Positions 1 through 10,483 of a DNA stretch of 64,000 bases are shown piece after piece. The translations under genes and the position numbers were made by a program. Origin of the DNA: Tomocerus qinae (lineage: Eukaryota; Arthropoda; Collembola; Entomobryomorpha; Tomoceridae); contig CM034546.1 of the NCBI GenBank assembly GCA_020055645.1, forward strand, positions 30,504,001 to 30,568,000. Direction: 5' to 3'. The notes beneath the pieces are model-generated. The model searched no databases. It saw only the letters and a list, made by a program, of their open reading frames with translations, and was not told the DNA's origin. How positions within the stretch are numbered: the first letter of the stretch is position 1; the number at the start of each line of letters is the position of its first letter.

Positions 1-2
1 CA

Positions 3-515
3 TTACAAAATAAACCCCCAACCAAAAGGGTTTTTAAACCAGACTGTACCAATGTTACTATAACATTTAAAGCTGACAGTCTGGCAGAAATCCCTCAATT
101 ACTGGCTGAATCAGTCAGGGAATTTTTGGACATTAAAATTGGAGAAGCAAACAAACTTGACTTTGCTATCCAAATCGATAACAGAAAAATACTCGGAGGT
201 TTAATTATCTATTCTTGTGCAAATGACGGTACAGCGAACTGGATTATAGCAAAAATCGACGAGTTTATTTCAAGGGTTGACTGCTCGGAATCTTTGCTGC
301 CACCCTTGCAGGGCTGGCTGAATGATCACCTTAAATTGGCAGTCATCTCTATACAGATATTTACTAAAGCCATTCCTGATTATAATGTGTTTTTTGATCA
401 GATTGTCAAACAAAATCCTGGATTTGATGCTTCATGGCAATGGAGAGTCATTCGAAGCATCCCATGTCCAAGAGATGACCCAACCCATCTTACTTTCTCT
501 GCTATTTTCGTATAG
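3..515 (+). CDS. DUF4780-like protein, 3' part (window edge)
   Basis: The frame is open from the window edge to a TAG at 513-515. It encodes the C-terminal ~170 residues of the same protein seen complete at 31152-32049 in the mirror arm. An LGGLIIYSC segment is followed about 90 residues later by QNPGFDASWQWRV. This spacing and the NPG-x(4)-W pattern recall the DUF4780 domain known from proteins of retroelements and other repetitive genes in arthropods. That assignment is from memory of the family and is not a search result. No start codon is visible because the gene begins upstream of base 1. Confidence 0.5.
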   Translation, partial: LQNKPPTKRVFKPDCTNVTITFKADSLAEIPQLLAESVREFLDIKIGEANKLDFAIQIDNRKILGGLIIYSCANDGTANWIIAKIDEFISRVDCSESLLPPLQGWLNDHLKLAVISIQIFTKAIPDYNVFFDQIVKQNPGFDASWQWRVIRSIPCPRDDPTHLTFSAIFV

Positions 516-1479
516 TAGAGGAATGTATGAAGTTTCATCAGAGCTAACAATGATACCCTATTCCATATCTCTGGCTCCCTTTGCAGTCAGGAAACATTAA
601 ATATATGCATATATATCCAATGTATTTGTATGGAAATACAATATGCTATATTTGCGATTTTTTTCCCTTCTCAATAAAGCAATATAATTGTCACAAAAAC
701 AAATAAATATTGTGTTTATTTTTCACAGGTCCTTGTGCCTACACCTGATTTGATCTCATAACTAGCTTTTAGCTAATATATCTATATATAATACCCCTCC
801 TGTTACACAGGTGTTCACTGGTCTAATTTTAGTAATATTAATTAGTATTAGTGACCGGGCTCACCCTCATTGCAATCTATATGCCTTCGGTATATTGACG
901 TGAGCTCGGTCGGGTATTAACTTGTCACGGGAGTCACTGCAAGTAAGCCCTCGAGGTTTGAGCGGTAGTGCAGTATACTTATTAATAGTTTATTGCACTC
1001 TCCCACTAACACACACACATGTAATAATTTAGCGAAGAAATTTGTCTGTATTTGGATGGATGATGTCCTTAAAATGAGAAATGCGCAAGTACGCACTCAA
1101 ATGCTAATTTATTTTATCGAATTTTTTGGTAAAGGACACTTTATTCACACCTTTATATCTACACCTTAATTTAGTTGTTATGCAAAGCACTAAATATTAT
1201 ACTCAAGCTAGTAATTGCAACTCTACACTCACCAGAGCTGAGTATACGTTTTTTCGTGGGTTCTGCGCCAGATAATATTTGTGCTCACATGAAAATGCAT
1301 ATACCTAATATATTTCATAACGTCACTCAAAAGGGCTAAATATTTTGACATTTTGGTTAGACTATCCGTCGAATCCGTCCAACCATGTAAACGTAAACTT
1401 GGCAATGTTGTATTCGACATTGAGAATCGGAGTGGAATTCTATTACCCTGACGACAATTTCAAATCTCAGCAAGTCGTC
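516..1479. other. Noncoding arm sequence
   Basis: No supported gene. The stretch holds AATAAA-type signals near 670 and 703 downstream of the DUF4780-like stop. A motif around 1040-1100 (a GATGTCC-TTAAAATGAGAAATGCGCAAGT run) resembles 16340-16375 and 63525-63560, so the two places may share a dispersed repeat. The mirror copy is at about 30195-31151. Confidence 0.5.
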
Positions 1480-1748
1480 ATGTATTAGTATTACAACATA
1501 ACATCTAGGACAATGGCAATAATGGAACAATGGATCGCTTTATCACTAATTGGATATTTTGTATTGTGTTGTTAATTGCTTTTCAATCGTTCTTTCCTCG
1601 ACGCTCGGCGAAGTGAGTGCTGGTCGAGGAAAGACAATTGAAAAGCAAATAGCTTAACACAATACAAAAAATATCCAAGTAGTGATAGTGTTTCATTGTT
1701 TCCTTTGTTTCCATTTTCCTTGATGTTAGTTTGTAATAGTAATACATC
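1480..1748. mobile_element. Foldback MITE
   Basis: The left half (1480-1609) and right half (about 1615-1748) are imperfect reverse complements, so the element can fold into one long hairpin. Its centre is GACGCTCGGCGAAGTGAGTG. The outer ends read ATGTATTAGTATTACAA and, inverted, ATGTATTACTATTACAA. There is no transposase and no clear target duplication. The mirror copy is at about 29925-30193. Confidence 0.7.
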
Positions 1749-2372
1749 TTCTACTATCTAAAGAATCATTCTGGTTTCTACCCTACTGAAATTGGTAGCA
1801 ATTGTCTCCTTAGAACAATTCACAAGGACAATAGGACAGATGACAATCTACGACAAAGCATTGAAAAGGTAAGCTATATTTATTAAATTTATTTACTACA
1901 ATTAATATATACGCTAATAAATAGATATAATACTTTTAGACACAATCAGATAATTCAGCAATGAGTAGATATTTCAATTAGTTTCTGGATTTTCCAAATA
2001 TTTTAAACTAAATATGTAAAGGTATAAACAGTAGGTTCGAATATTATAGTCACAAATTTTCTAAGATTATATCACAATTGCAGAATTGCAGTTTTCAAGA
2101 TATTGTCACTGTTTGGACCTATCTATAATTCATCTTTAGGGACTTAAAAATTCTAAGAGGTAAGCTGAAAAGGATAAAATTGTCCCGTGTGATGAAGAGT
2201 GCAGGGGACTTTTAACTACTAATTATAACTTTCATGCAATAGATTTAGGACAATAAATTGCTGATTTCTGGAAAATTACATGTCAAAATATATTACATGT
2301 AAAAGCCTATTTCTAAGGCTCTATTTTAAATAGATGAACTAGCCTAAGCGAAACTAAAAATAACCTTAGTAG

Positions 2373-2894
2373 TCTATCATCGAGTACTGGCTCACAGTCC
2401 TAAGTGGAAGAAATGATGATGAGTATGTTTCAGAAGTCAAGGAATTGCATGAAAATCCAAAAGAGGCACTGAAAGTCTACAGAAATCTTGAGATCATAAA
2501 TTCTGAAGCAAACAAAATTAGTGGCAAGTACACTATACCAATTGTCTTTGAAATATGTGCAGTCATCACCGTCATCTGCAACTTCGCCACAGTGAAGATG
2601 TACCAAGTCATACCAATGCCTGGATTTCTGATGATGCCACTGGTTTCCATATTATCCTATATCGGGTTCGGATTCGCCACTATCATCACAGTAAAGTTGC
2701 AAGTAGAATCAGATCACTGCCATCAAAAGTATCGGTCTCACTCAGAGGAATTCATTCGACGATGTGGCATAGCTTTAAAGCAGATCCATTTGAAGGCTGG
2801 CAGTTTAACATATTTCAAGCGAGGAATAACATTATCATATTTCCGCATCGTTACTGATTTTTCCATGGATTTGGTCATGTCATCAAATACTTAA
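2373..2894 (+). CDS. C-terminal exon of a polytopic membrane protein
   Basis: The frame is open from directly after an AG (2371-2372, preceded by an in-frame TAG) to TAA at 2892-2894, about 173 residues. Its 5' border fits a splice acceptor and there is no initiator ATG; the exon reads in with residues SIIEYWLTVLSGRNDDEYVS. Two hydrophobic segments are visible, roughly exon residues 53-71 and 80-103. They are followed by a Cys- and Lys-bearing tail ending TYFKRGITLSYFRIVTDFSM. The KELHENPKEALKVYRNLEIIN linker, two membrane spans and short tail look to me like members of large springtail membrane-protein families resembling chemoreceptors. That is recollection and is unverified. An upstream piece ending at 1868 before GTAAGC could be a preceding exon. 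Possibly only a 3' gene fragment carried by the repeat. Confidence 0.5.
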   Translation, partial: SIIEYWLTVLSGRNDDEYVSEVKELHENPKEALKVYRNLEIINSEANKISGKYTIPIVFEICAVITVICNFATVKMYQVIPMPGFLMMPLVSILSYIGFGFATIITVKLQVESDHCHQKYRSHSEEFIRRCGIALKQIHLKAGSLTYFKRGITLSYFRIVTDFSMDLVMSSNT

Positions 2895-3772
2895 TCTAAT
2901 ACATATTCCTCTAATTATATCTTCATGCTAACATTTTTATATTATGCATACATTACTTTATTTTACACCCTTATGTGAAAACTAAAAATATTTGTTGAAT
3001 TTTAGATTGGAAAGTAACTAATTTTAGATTTCATAACACTTCTGAATAGGTTACAGTTATTTCCTTATGAAAAAGGTTGCCTTTTTGTGCCTTTTCCTAT
3101 GACATTCGCACATGCAAAGCTGATTTATAAATAAATTTGAGGTTGTTACAAACCACTTAGTGATAATTTGGGTCTCTTGGCATTTTTTGGGTTATTGGGG
3201 TTTGGTTTTTGGTCTTAGTTTTTGGGTTTTTGGGTTAATAAAGACGAAATTCAGAATATTCACTGACGAATTTGCACAGTTAGTGTATGTACTTCAACAA
3301 TAATTATTTGTTTAATTTTAACTAATTTAATATACTACTGCACAATAACTAATGCTCTGCTGTTATTATATAGTAACTATAATATGATAAAATAGTTGGA
3401 GAAGCCCCTGTCTGGGGTGTGCTGTGTGGTGTGAGTTTGTAATTGATATAATATCTACAGTTGAAAAGCGAAATATGAATGCATATTATAATTACTCTCT
3501 TGTGTTAGTTTATGGTGTCAGCGAATCCAATAATTTTTTCTAAATAGTAGTAATAAAGTGTTCTTACTGAAGGACTAAAGGGACCAGATATGTCATAATA
3601 TAATGTGTTATTAATAATGTAGGTATACTATAATTATATAGTTTATAATATAGCGTAGTACATAGCATACATACATAATAGTGTTAAAAGGAATAGATTA
3701 TTCCATTGCAATAATATAATATCATAATGCAAATTATAAAGCTGTATGGTAAACTTGTTTTGTTTGTATCAC

Positions 3773-4386
3773 TCTATAATATAAACGTCATCGAAATGTA
3801 TGTTGTGTGTACGGATTATGAAATTATGATATTACGTCATCGAAATGTATGTTGTGTGTACGGATTATGAAATTATGAATGTTATTACTCGGCCACCGTA
3901 CGGTTATTTCAAAATGTATTAACAACACAGTTTGGTTTATTTGCAAAAGATGCTAAATTCCATCCAGATGGAACTTGGTTTTGTGCATACACGCTTGCGC
4001 GATGATGAAAGTCACTGTTGTGCGACGTGGTAGTTGAAACTTCTTGATTCAAATAAGTGTACTGTGTCTTGTGCTTTTCTTTGCTATCATTTTCTCTCGC
4101 ATCTTGAAGATTTGTTGTGCTATTGTGACAGGAAAGTTAAATGAAATCATTGACATTTATCCTTCAGGTAAGAATACCGTGTCTTGTGCTTTATCATTTT
4201 CTCTCACATCTCTAAGATTTGTTGTCTATTGTGAGGCATTTTACTATGGTAAAATTGTTTGATGTATTTAACCCTTAATTTGTTTTTTCATTTCCAGGAA
4301 CAGCTTTTTTAAAAGCTAACCAAAAATTGTTCACATTATTACTATCATAAAACTGACTCTTATTTGATCGTTTTAACGATTTTTTT
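3773..4386 (+). mobile_element. Helitron 5'-end segment
   Basis: The segment begins TCTATAATATAAACGTCATC, the same start as the element at 4854. An internal ~49-bp direct duplication (the GTCATCGAAATGTATGTTGTG module) occurs at about 3786-3885. It goes on to the conserved stretch found again at 4921-5090. No CTRR 3' terminus follows before the minisatellite, so it is truncated or the 5' portion of a larger composite. Two exon-like pieces (4132-4167 and from 4298) have GT/AG borders, which may be a small captured gene fragment. Confidence 0.5.
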
Positions 4387-4389
4387 GCC

Positions 4390-4845
4390 AAATAAGGCAG
4401 ATTTGACCACTTTTTGGTCCATTGCCAATAAGGCAGACTTGACCATTTGTTGGTCCATTGCCAATAAGGCAGACTTGACCATTTGTTGGTCCATTGCCAA
4501 TAAGGCAGACTTGACCATTTGTTGGTCCATTGCCATTAAGGCAGACCTGACCATTTGTTGGTTCATTGCTTATAAGGCCAGAATTGACCCTTTGTTGGTC
4601 CATTGCCAATAAGGCAGAATTGATCATTTGTCGGTCCATTGCCAATAAGGCAGAATTGATCATTTGTTGGTCCATTGCTATTAGGGCAGAATTGATCATT
4701 TTGTTGGTCCATTGCCAATAAGGCAGACTTGACAACTAGCTGATCGTTTGTCATTTAAGGCAGACTTGACAACCACCTAATCGTTTGCCATTTAAGGCTA
4801 ATTTGACCACTTGCTGGTCCTTTGTCTTTCAGGACAGACTGGACG
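4390..4845. repeat. 36-bp minisatellite
   Basis: About a dozen tandem copies of a ~36-bp unit built around GGCAGACTTGACCATTTGTT. The period is divisible by three and the unit lacks stops in several frames, so both strands show long open frames with a 12-residue repeat (for example GNGPTNGQVCLI on the minus strand). This is a property of the repeat. A one-base insertion near 4577 breaks the frame compared with the mirror array, and the last units are degenerate. Confidence 0.85.
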
Positions 4846-4853
4846 ATTATCTA

Positions 4854-6183
4854 TCTATAATATAAACGTCATCGAAATGTATGTTGTATGTTTGTGTGTA
4901 CGGATGTTGTAATGTTATGAATGTTATTACTCGGCCACCGTACCGTTATTTCAAAATGTATTAACAACACAGTTTGATTTATTTGCAAAAGATGCTAAAT
5001 TCCATCCAGATAGAACTTGGTTTTATGCATACACGCTTGCGCGGTGATAAAATTATGAAAGTCACTGTTGTGAGACGTGGTATAGTTGATACTCTTTCTT
5101 TCAAATTTAATATACCGTGCCGTGACCTTATTTTATACGCAGGAAAGTTTAAAATTTGGATATTCATAATAAAACTATTTTTTTCAATTCGCAAATGGTT
5201 TTAAGCTAATAGGAGGTTAAATTAAAAATGTTATACGTCTTAAATAGAAAAGCTAAATCCATTCTTAAATAGAAAATAATCAGAGCGAGATGAAGTGGTA
5301 AACAATTTTTTATTTTAAATGTGTACGTTTTGAATCTGCCACTTATGTGTTATAGAGATTTGAGATTTGTTATAAAATTATGACTTCTAATATGACGGAG
5401 TCATGATCGAGCGGAGCCCTTCTCCGCAATCTTTTAAACTATAGAATATTTCTTTAATGTGACACCATTTTCGTTGGTCATAGTCATGAGTGTCATGGAA
5501 GTTGACATTTTCCTTGCATTGACACTATACAACGGTAGTATATGTAATTAGTTATTCCAAATCAAAAAAACAAAATTTTCTAAAAACTTAAGCGTATTAC
5601 GACCAAGGGCCAATATTTTTGTGTTGGTATTTTATTGTGACTATCGGTACTTACTCTGGTCACCCATTATGGTCACATTTTTTGACTTGGGGTATAATGT
5701 TACGTCTACGTTACTCTGACTCACCATTATGCATACTGCCAAGCTTAGATGTAAGCATCCCATCCATTATACCCAACATCCCATCCAGGTGTATGAATTG
5801 GCTGAAAGGGATGTGTTGGTGATGGCTGTAATGGTACTTTATTTGGAAACTGGGGATGGGCTATATTAGATGGACTACTTTATTTGAATATTGGTGGTGG
5901 GCTGGATACGATGTTGATCTTTTCTTGGGGTTTGGTGATGATGGAATGGATGGGGTTGGATGTTCCATCTTTTACATTGGATGGGATGTTTACCAACAAC
6001 TTACATCTATGCTGCAAAGTGTTATTCTGTTTTATCCGACCAAGCAAATAAACTGCTTCCCCTCACGCACCAGGCGGGTGAGGGAAAGAATTTTCTGAAA
6101 TACATTCTATCCATCTTACAATATTGCCCCGGAATACACACTAGCTTTATTTATAACAGGGCCTGGGCCCTGTGACCGGCTAG
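4854..6183 (+). mobile_element. Non-autonomous Helitron
   Basis: The start TCTATAATATAAACG carries the 5' TC expected of Helitrons. The end carries the 3' signature: a palindromic hairpin ACAGGGCCTGGGCCCTGT at 6156-6173, then GACCGG and CTAG at 6180-6183 followed by T. Rolling-circle Helitrons end in CTRR a few bases after such a hairpin and insert between A and T. No Rep/helicase ORF is present, so the element would depend on an autonomous partner. The interior shares about 790 bp with the next element (5390-6183 against 6458-7252). Confidence 0.8.
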
Positions 6184-7252
6184 TGTTGTATATTTGTGTA
6201 TACGGATGTTTGTGTGTACGGATGTTATGAAGTTATGAATGTTATTACTCGGCTACCGTACGGCTTTTCAAAATGTATTAACAACACAGTTTGGTTTAAG
6301 TTTGGTTTTTTATTAAGTGTACCGTGTCATATAAGTGTATAAACGTAATCGGAATGTTTGTATGTACGCCATATATATAAAAAACTATACTAACTATAAG
6401 TAATCTATATACAGCATTATCTATACCGTAAATGTCAAATTTTCGTTCTTGTGATTGGAGGGAGTCATGATCGAGCGGAGCCCTTCTCCGCAATCTTTTA
6501 AACTATAGAATATTTCTTTAATGTGACACCATTTTCGTTGGTCATAGTCATGAATGTCATGGAAGTTGACATTTTCCTTGCATTGACACTATACATTAAT
6601 GGTAGTATAAGTAATTAGTAATTAGTTATTCCAAACCAAAAAAAAACAAAATTTTCTAAAACTTCAGCTTATTACGACCAAGGGCCAATATTTTTGTGTT
6701 GGAATTTTATTGTGACTATCGGTACTTACTCTGGTCACCCATTATGGTCACATTTTTGAATTGGGGCATAAAGTTACGTCTACGTTACTCTGACTCATCA
6801 TTATGCCTACTGCCAAGCATAAATGTAAGCATCCCATCCATTATACCCAACATCCTCATTCAGGTGTTTGAATTGGCTGAAAGGGATGTGTTGGTGATGG
6901 CTGTAATGGTACTTTATTTGGAAACTGGTGATGGGCTATATTAGATGGATTACTTTATTTAGATATTGGTGATGGGCTGGATAAGATGTTGATCTTTTCT
7001 TGGGGTTTTGGTGATGATGGGATGGATGGGGTTGGTTGTTCCATTTTTCGCATTGGATGCGATGTTTACCTACAACTTACATCTATGCTGCCAAATGTTA
7101 TTCTGTTTTATCCGACGAAGCAAATAAACTGTTTCCCCTCACGCACCAGGTTGGTGAGGGGAAGAAGTACATTCTATCCATCTTACAATGTTGCCCCGGA
7201 ATATACACATTAGCTTTATTTATAACAGGGCCTGGGCCCTGTGACCGGCTAG
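6184..7252 (+). mobile_element. Second Helitron, 5'-truncated, in tandem
   Basis: Directly follows the preceding CTAG. It has the same hairpin (7225-7242) and CTAG at 7249-7252, but the 5' portion is shortened to a piece of the shared VNTR-like start. Short open frames here (up to ~82 codons) are repeated in both Helitrons without conserved starts, and I treat them as noise. Confidence 0.75.
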
Positions 7253-7312
7253 TCAATGTATAACCTTAGATAAGTGTTAACGTTAACACGTTTTTATACA
7301 TTTCAATGAAAG

Positions 7313-7465
7313 CAAGGCGGCCACAGCGAGGGGAGGGGGGTCCCGGGACACGTGCTCCCCCCCCCCCCCGAAATCGAGAAAAATAAAGAAATGATTGTCT
7401 AAAATCGCCAACATATTTTTTCTCGGTGCCCCACCCCCCGAAATTTTTTTCTGGCTGCGGCCTTG
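7313..7465. mobile_element. hAT-like MITE with 8-bp target duplication
   Basis: Short GC-rich element with terminal inverted repeats CAAGGCGGCCACAG and, inverted from the right end, CAAGGCCGCAGCCAG. It is flanked by the direct repeat AATGAAAG at 7305-7312 and 7466-7473. An 8-bp target duplication with termini starting CA is the pattern of hAT transposons. It has no coding capacity. It contains a run of 14 C, which is 9 in the mirror copy. Confidence 0.8.
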
Positions 7466-7473
7466 AATGAAAG

Positions 7474-8280
7474 ATTAGGTGGTTGATGTAGGCCCTGCAA
7501 TATCTAATATTTTAACTAATACCAGGATTTAACAAATTTATGTTTAAAAGTTTCCATCTTAATCATACTGCGTAGCACAGAGTATCAGGACGTTATAGGT
7601 GACTTTTTAAATTACCCAAAAGTTAAAGTATGTTATTTATTATTGAACTTCAAGATAAAATTTGCCTTGCCTTTTAGGGTTATAATCGCTCACATAATCA
7701 AATAAGTTTCTTTTTAATTATTTGCCTGGTCATTAACAATGAAAAAACCAGTAACTTCCGGTTGTTTGCCAAATTATTGTAAGAAACAAGTTACATACAA
7801 TAGAATGGAGTTTAAATTAAAACCCTTTATTCAGCGGATGATCATATTATTTGTGTCAATAAAACTTGAAGATTATAAATTTAATCACCACATTGTGAAA
7901 CATTCAACTCTTTCATTAATATTTTAAACATAGTCAGCTCTTTAACTAATATTTGAATTCAATAGATTTTTATAGTCGGCCTTAATTTAATTGGATTTTC
8001 TGATGATTTTGATAGTAAACCTTAATCTAATTAAATTTTCTGTTGATTTTCATGGCTAATATTAATATATTTGATTTTCTGGTGGTTATGATAGTCAACA
8101 TTAATATTTTAAATTTTGTTGACGTTAACAGTCAATATTGATCTATCTTGAATTACAGTATATTTTAGCAATCTATAAATAAACAAATATATTTTTACTA
8201 CTATTCCACCAAAAATGTGCATTAGGTTCCCTTTACTCAAGCGAGCTTCTGTTACGGGTTGCCGTAGGATTTTATCCCTA
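7474..8280. other. Noncoding arm sequence
   Basis: AT-rich with no supported gene. From about 7900 a loosely repeated TTAATTTAATTGGATTTTCTG-type phrase occurs three or four times, suggesting an old degenerate tandem repeat. The mirror is at about 23400-24210. Confidence 0.45.
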
Positions 8281-8850
8281 GATGACTGAAGAAAGTTTCA
8301 ATTGATTATCTCAAATCATTCTTGAATTATCGTGCTAACAGACGGACAGACAGGCAGATGGGTCATTCCTTTTCTTTTACAGCTCCACTGCTTAATAGCC
8401 CATTATGTTGACATTGTTGACTAGAGAGGTCAAAATCTCATTGTCTGTGTCAGTTACTATCCGTTTTTGAGTATTGTTCTTCTCACATATTATCTGTTAT
8501 CATACCTTGTCATAGTCCGTCGTCCCATATATTTTTGTACAACAGATTGAATAATAAACCATGTACAAATTGGCGTCATAAAGTAGATGTGAAGTCGCAT
8601 AGAAAGTTTGAACTGATTGTCTCAAACCGTTACAAGAATATTTTTCATCCCAAGATCACGTACTAAGAAAGTTTGAGTTGATTATCTCAAACCGTTTAAT
8701 CGTGCTAACAGACAGACCGACATACAGAGAGACATATGAGGCATAATTCCTTTAAATCTGTGTTTCCGTATTTGAGTTATCGTGTTAACGGACAGACGGT
8801 CACACAGACAGATCAGGCATTCCTCTAAAGCGGTTTCACAATACTGAATA
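8281..8850. repeat. Degenerate GACA/GACG dispersed repeat
   Basis: Four diverged copies of a phrase that reads roughly 'AAAGTTTGA..TGATTATCTCAAACCGTT...CGTGCTAACAGACAGAC'. Related tracts stand at 18500-18660, 54790-54850 and 59740-59810. A 72-codon minus-strand frame through it is low-complexity noise. The mirror copy is at about 22830-23400. Confidence 0.7.
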
Positions 8851-9218
8851 AACAAATAGTGCCACATTAAGTAGAAAGAAACCATACGGATTCCTAACAA
8901 TTAGTAAATATAATGGAGCCTATAAAATATAGTATTAATTCTTATTACTTCCATTTTCTGTTTTACAAAATCCCCTTGCTTTATTTGTCAGTGTCACGTT
9001 TGTTAATAAAAAAGAAACTAGCAATATTATTATCGGTTAAATTCAGTGTTCTTTTGTGTAATTACAACATTATTGAGAAATGAACTCTATAAATTTCCAG
9101 CAATTTCAAATTTCAAAGGAACTGAACTATGACATCTTTCCGGTTTCTACTCTGACAAATTTCTAGGTAAAAAATGGAACATGGTCAATTTTTTAATTTA
9201 TTGGACATTTATGTTAAA

Positions 9219-9373
9219 CTAGGCGGTCACAGGACCCAGGTCCTGTAGTACATGGGGCTAGTGCATCTACAAAAAATTTTGTAAGAATTATGGTTTCTAG
9301 TAGGCCAATTACATCGGTATTCAATTGGGTTTATCACTAATATAATGTACCGGTCACAGGACCCCGGTCCTGT
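9219..9373 (-). mobile_element. Helitron 3' terminus (minus) plus a second hairpin
   Basis: On the minus strand, hairpin ACAGGACCTGGGTCCTGT (9229-9246) is followed by GACCGC and CTAG (9219-9222), a complete Helitron 3' signature. A second hairpin, ACAGGACCGGGGTCCTGT (9356-9373), is followed by GACCGGTAC and lacks CTAG. It is probably an older terminus that lost its end when another element joined. The same pair recurs in the tandem units (CTAG at 10920-10923 and 12620-12623) and in the right arm (22459-22462). I could not place the 5' end. Confidence 0.65.
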
Positions 9374-10008
9374 TATAAATAAAGCTACTGTGTATTCCGG
9401 ACTATTCCGGAGCAATATTGTACGATGGGTCGAATGTATTTCAGATACATAAATTTTTATATTAATTCCAATTGACCTTTTCATGCTTTCTCATTAGGTA
9501 AGCCATATACTTTGCATATAATGTTTTCCTGCCCTCATTACTTATTTTACAGACAAAAGTTTCTGTATGGATTTAACAACCTTACTGATCTGTTATCAAA
9601 TGTCAACCCTCTACTGATTAAAAATTTATTTCTATTTTGGGTTGGTGGTAGCACGCTGAGAGAAACCTATCTACTAATGTCAGAATAATAATTATTATTA
9701 TAGTAACTAATACGTTGTAATATAATTTCTGAATAATTACTGTACGTACTATCTAGGGTATACTAAATAATCACCGTCTAAGCTAAGTAACGTTAAGATA
9801 ACTACAGCTACTCTTTGATTTGTCACCAAAACACGTAAGGTTAATCTCTACAGTCTATTGTATAGCGAATATGTCAGTATCAGAGAATATTTTATTAACA
9901 TAATTTACTTATGTTCTACTAATATCCTTTTTATATCTAGTACTGTATCATATAATATTGACTTTTTATAAAAATATATATATACTATACAATCCATATT
10001 ATTATAGT

Positions 10009-10483
10009 ATGTTTCAAGACCGTTGCATTTTTTGCTATTTTCTCCACGGTATCTGGTGCTCCTATCCCAATAGCACCTATTATCCAAGGAATTTCTCCTG
10101 GAGCTATTTCATCATTTATTGGAGCCATCAAATCGGTCATGGGATCACCGAATGAATTCGCTACGAGGTATGGATATAATTATAATGATATTTATAACTC
10201 AAAACTTCTTTATCAGACAATCAACGCTTACAACAACCAGAAACAAAGTGAACTGGAAGAACTCCAAACAAAGTTAATGGAAGAGGATATGAAAAACGAA
10301 CTTCATTACTACCAGTTAATCTCATCCCTTTTAACATCCATTCTAACTATTTTATGTGTATCTCTACTGATTAATATAAAGTCGGCCTTGGATATATATA
10401 TTGCGAATCGTAAAAAGAAATGCATTACTGAATATGAAAATAGTGTTGCAGCTAGATTAAGAAATAACCAACAGTCTATATAA
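10009..10483 (+). pseudogene. Small membrane-protein ORF, unit 1, frameshifted
   Basis: Same gene as 11710-12183 but with one extra T immediately after the ATG (GTTTCAAG against GTTCAAG). This shifts the frame through the predicted signal peptide. The remaining frame opens again at an ATG at 10139, giving 114 residues without the signal peptide. It could be a real mutation or a homopolymer assembly error. Confidence 0.65.

Larger units (their letters stand above)
1..10138. repeat. Left arm of a ~10-kb inverted repeat
   Basis: This whole stretch is matched in reverse complement by 21545-31666. Coordinates of matching points add up to 31667 at the outer end and about 31683 at the inner end, so the arms differ by only a small net indel length over 10 kb. 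Visible differences include a C-run of 14 against 9, a single-base indel in the 36-bp minisatellite and scattered substitutions. The arm was already running at base 1, so its outer border is outside the window. The inner limit is set by the gap at 21445, not by a visible loss of similarity. It may be a real inverted duplication, or two allelic contigs placed head to head. Confidence 0.9.

Noticed and set aside
8281-8850. Protein-coding 72-codon minus frame rich in Cys/Leu
   Set aside because: It is low-complexity GACA-type repeat and has diverged repeats with broken frames at other sites.
9227-9484. 85-codon minus-strand ORF repeated three times and in the right arm
   Set aside because: It runs through Helitron terminal hairpins; the repeats are due to tandem duplication, and no domain is seen.
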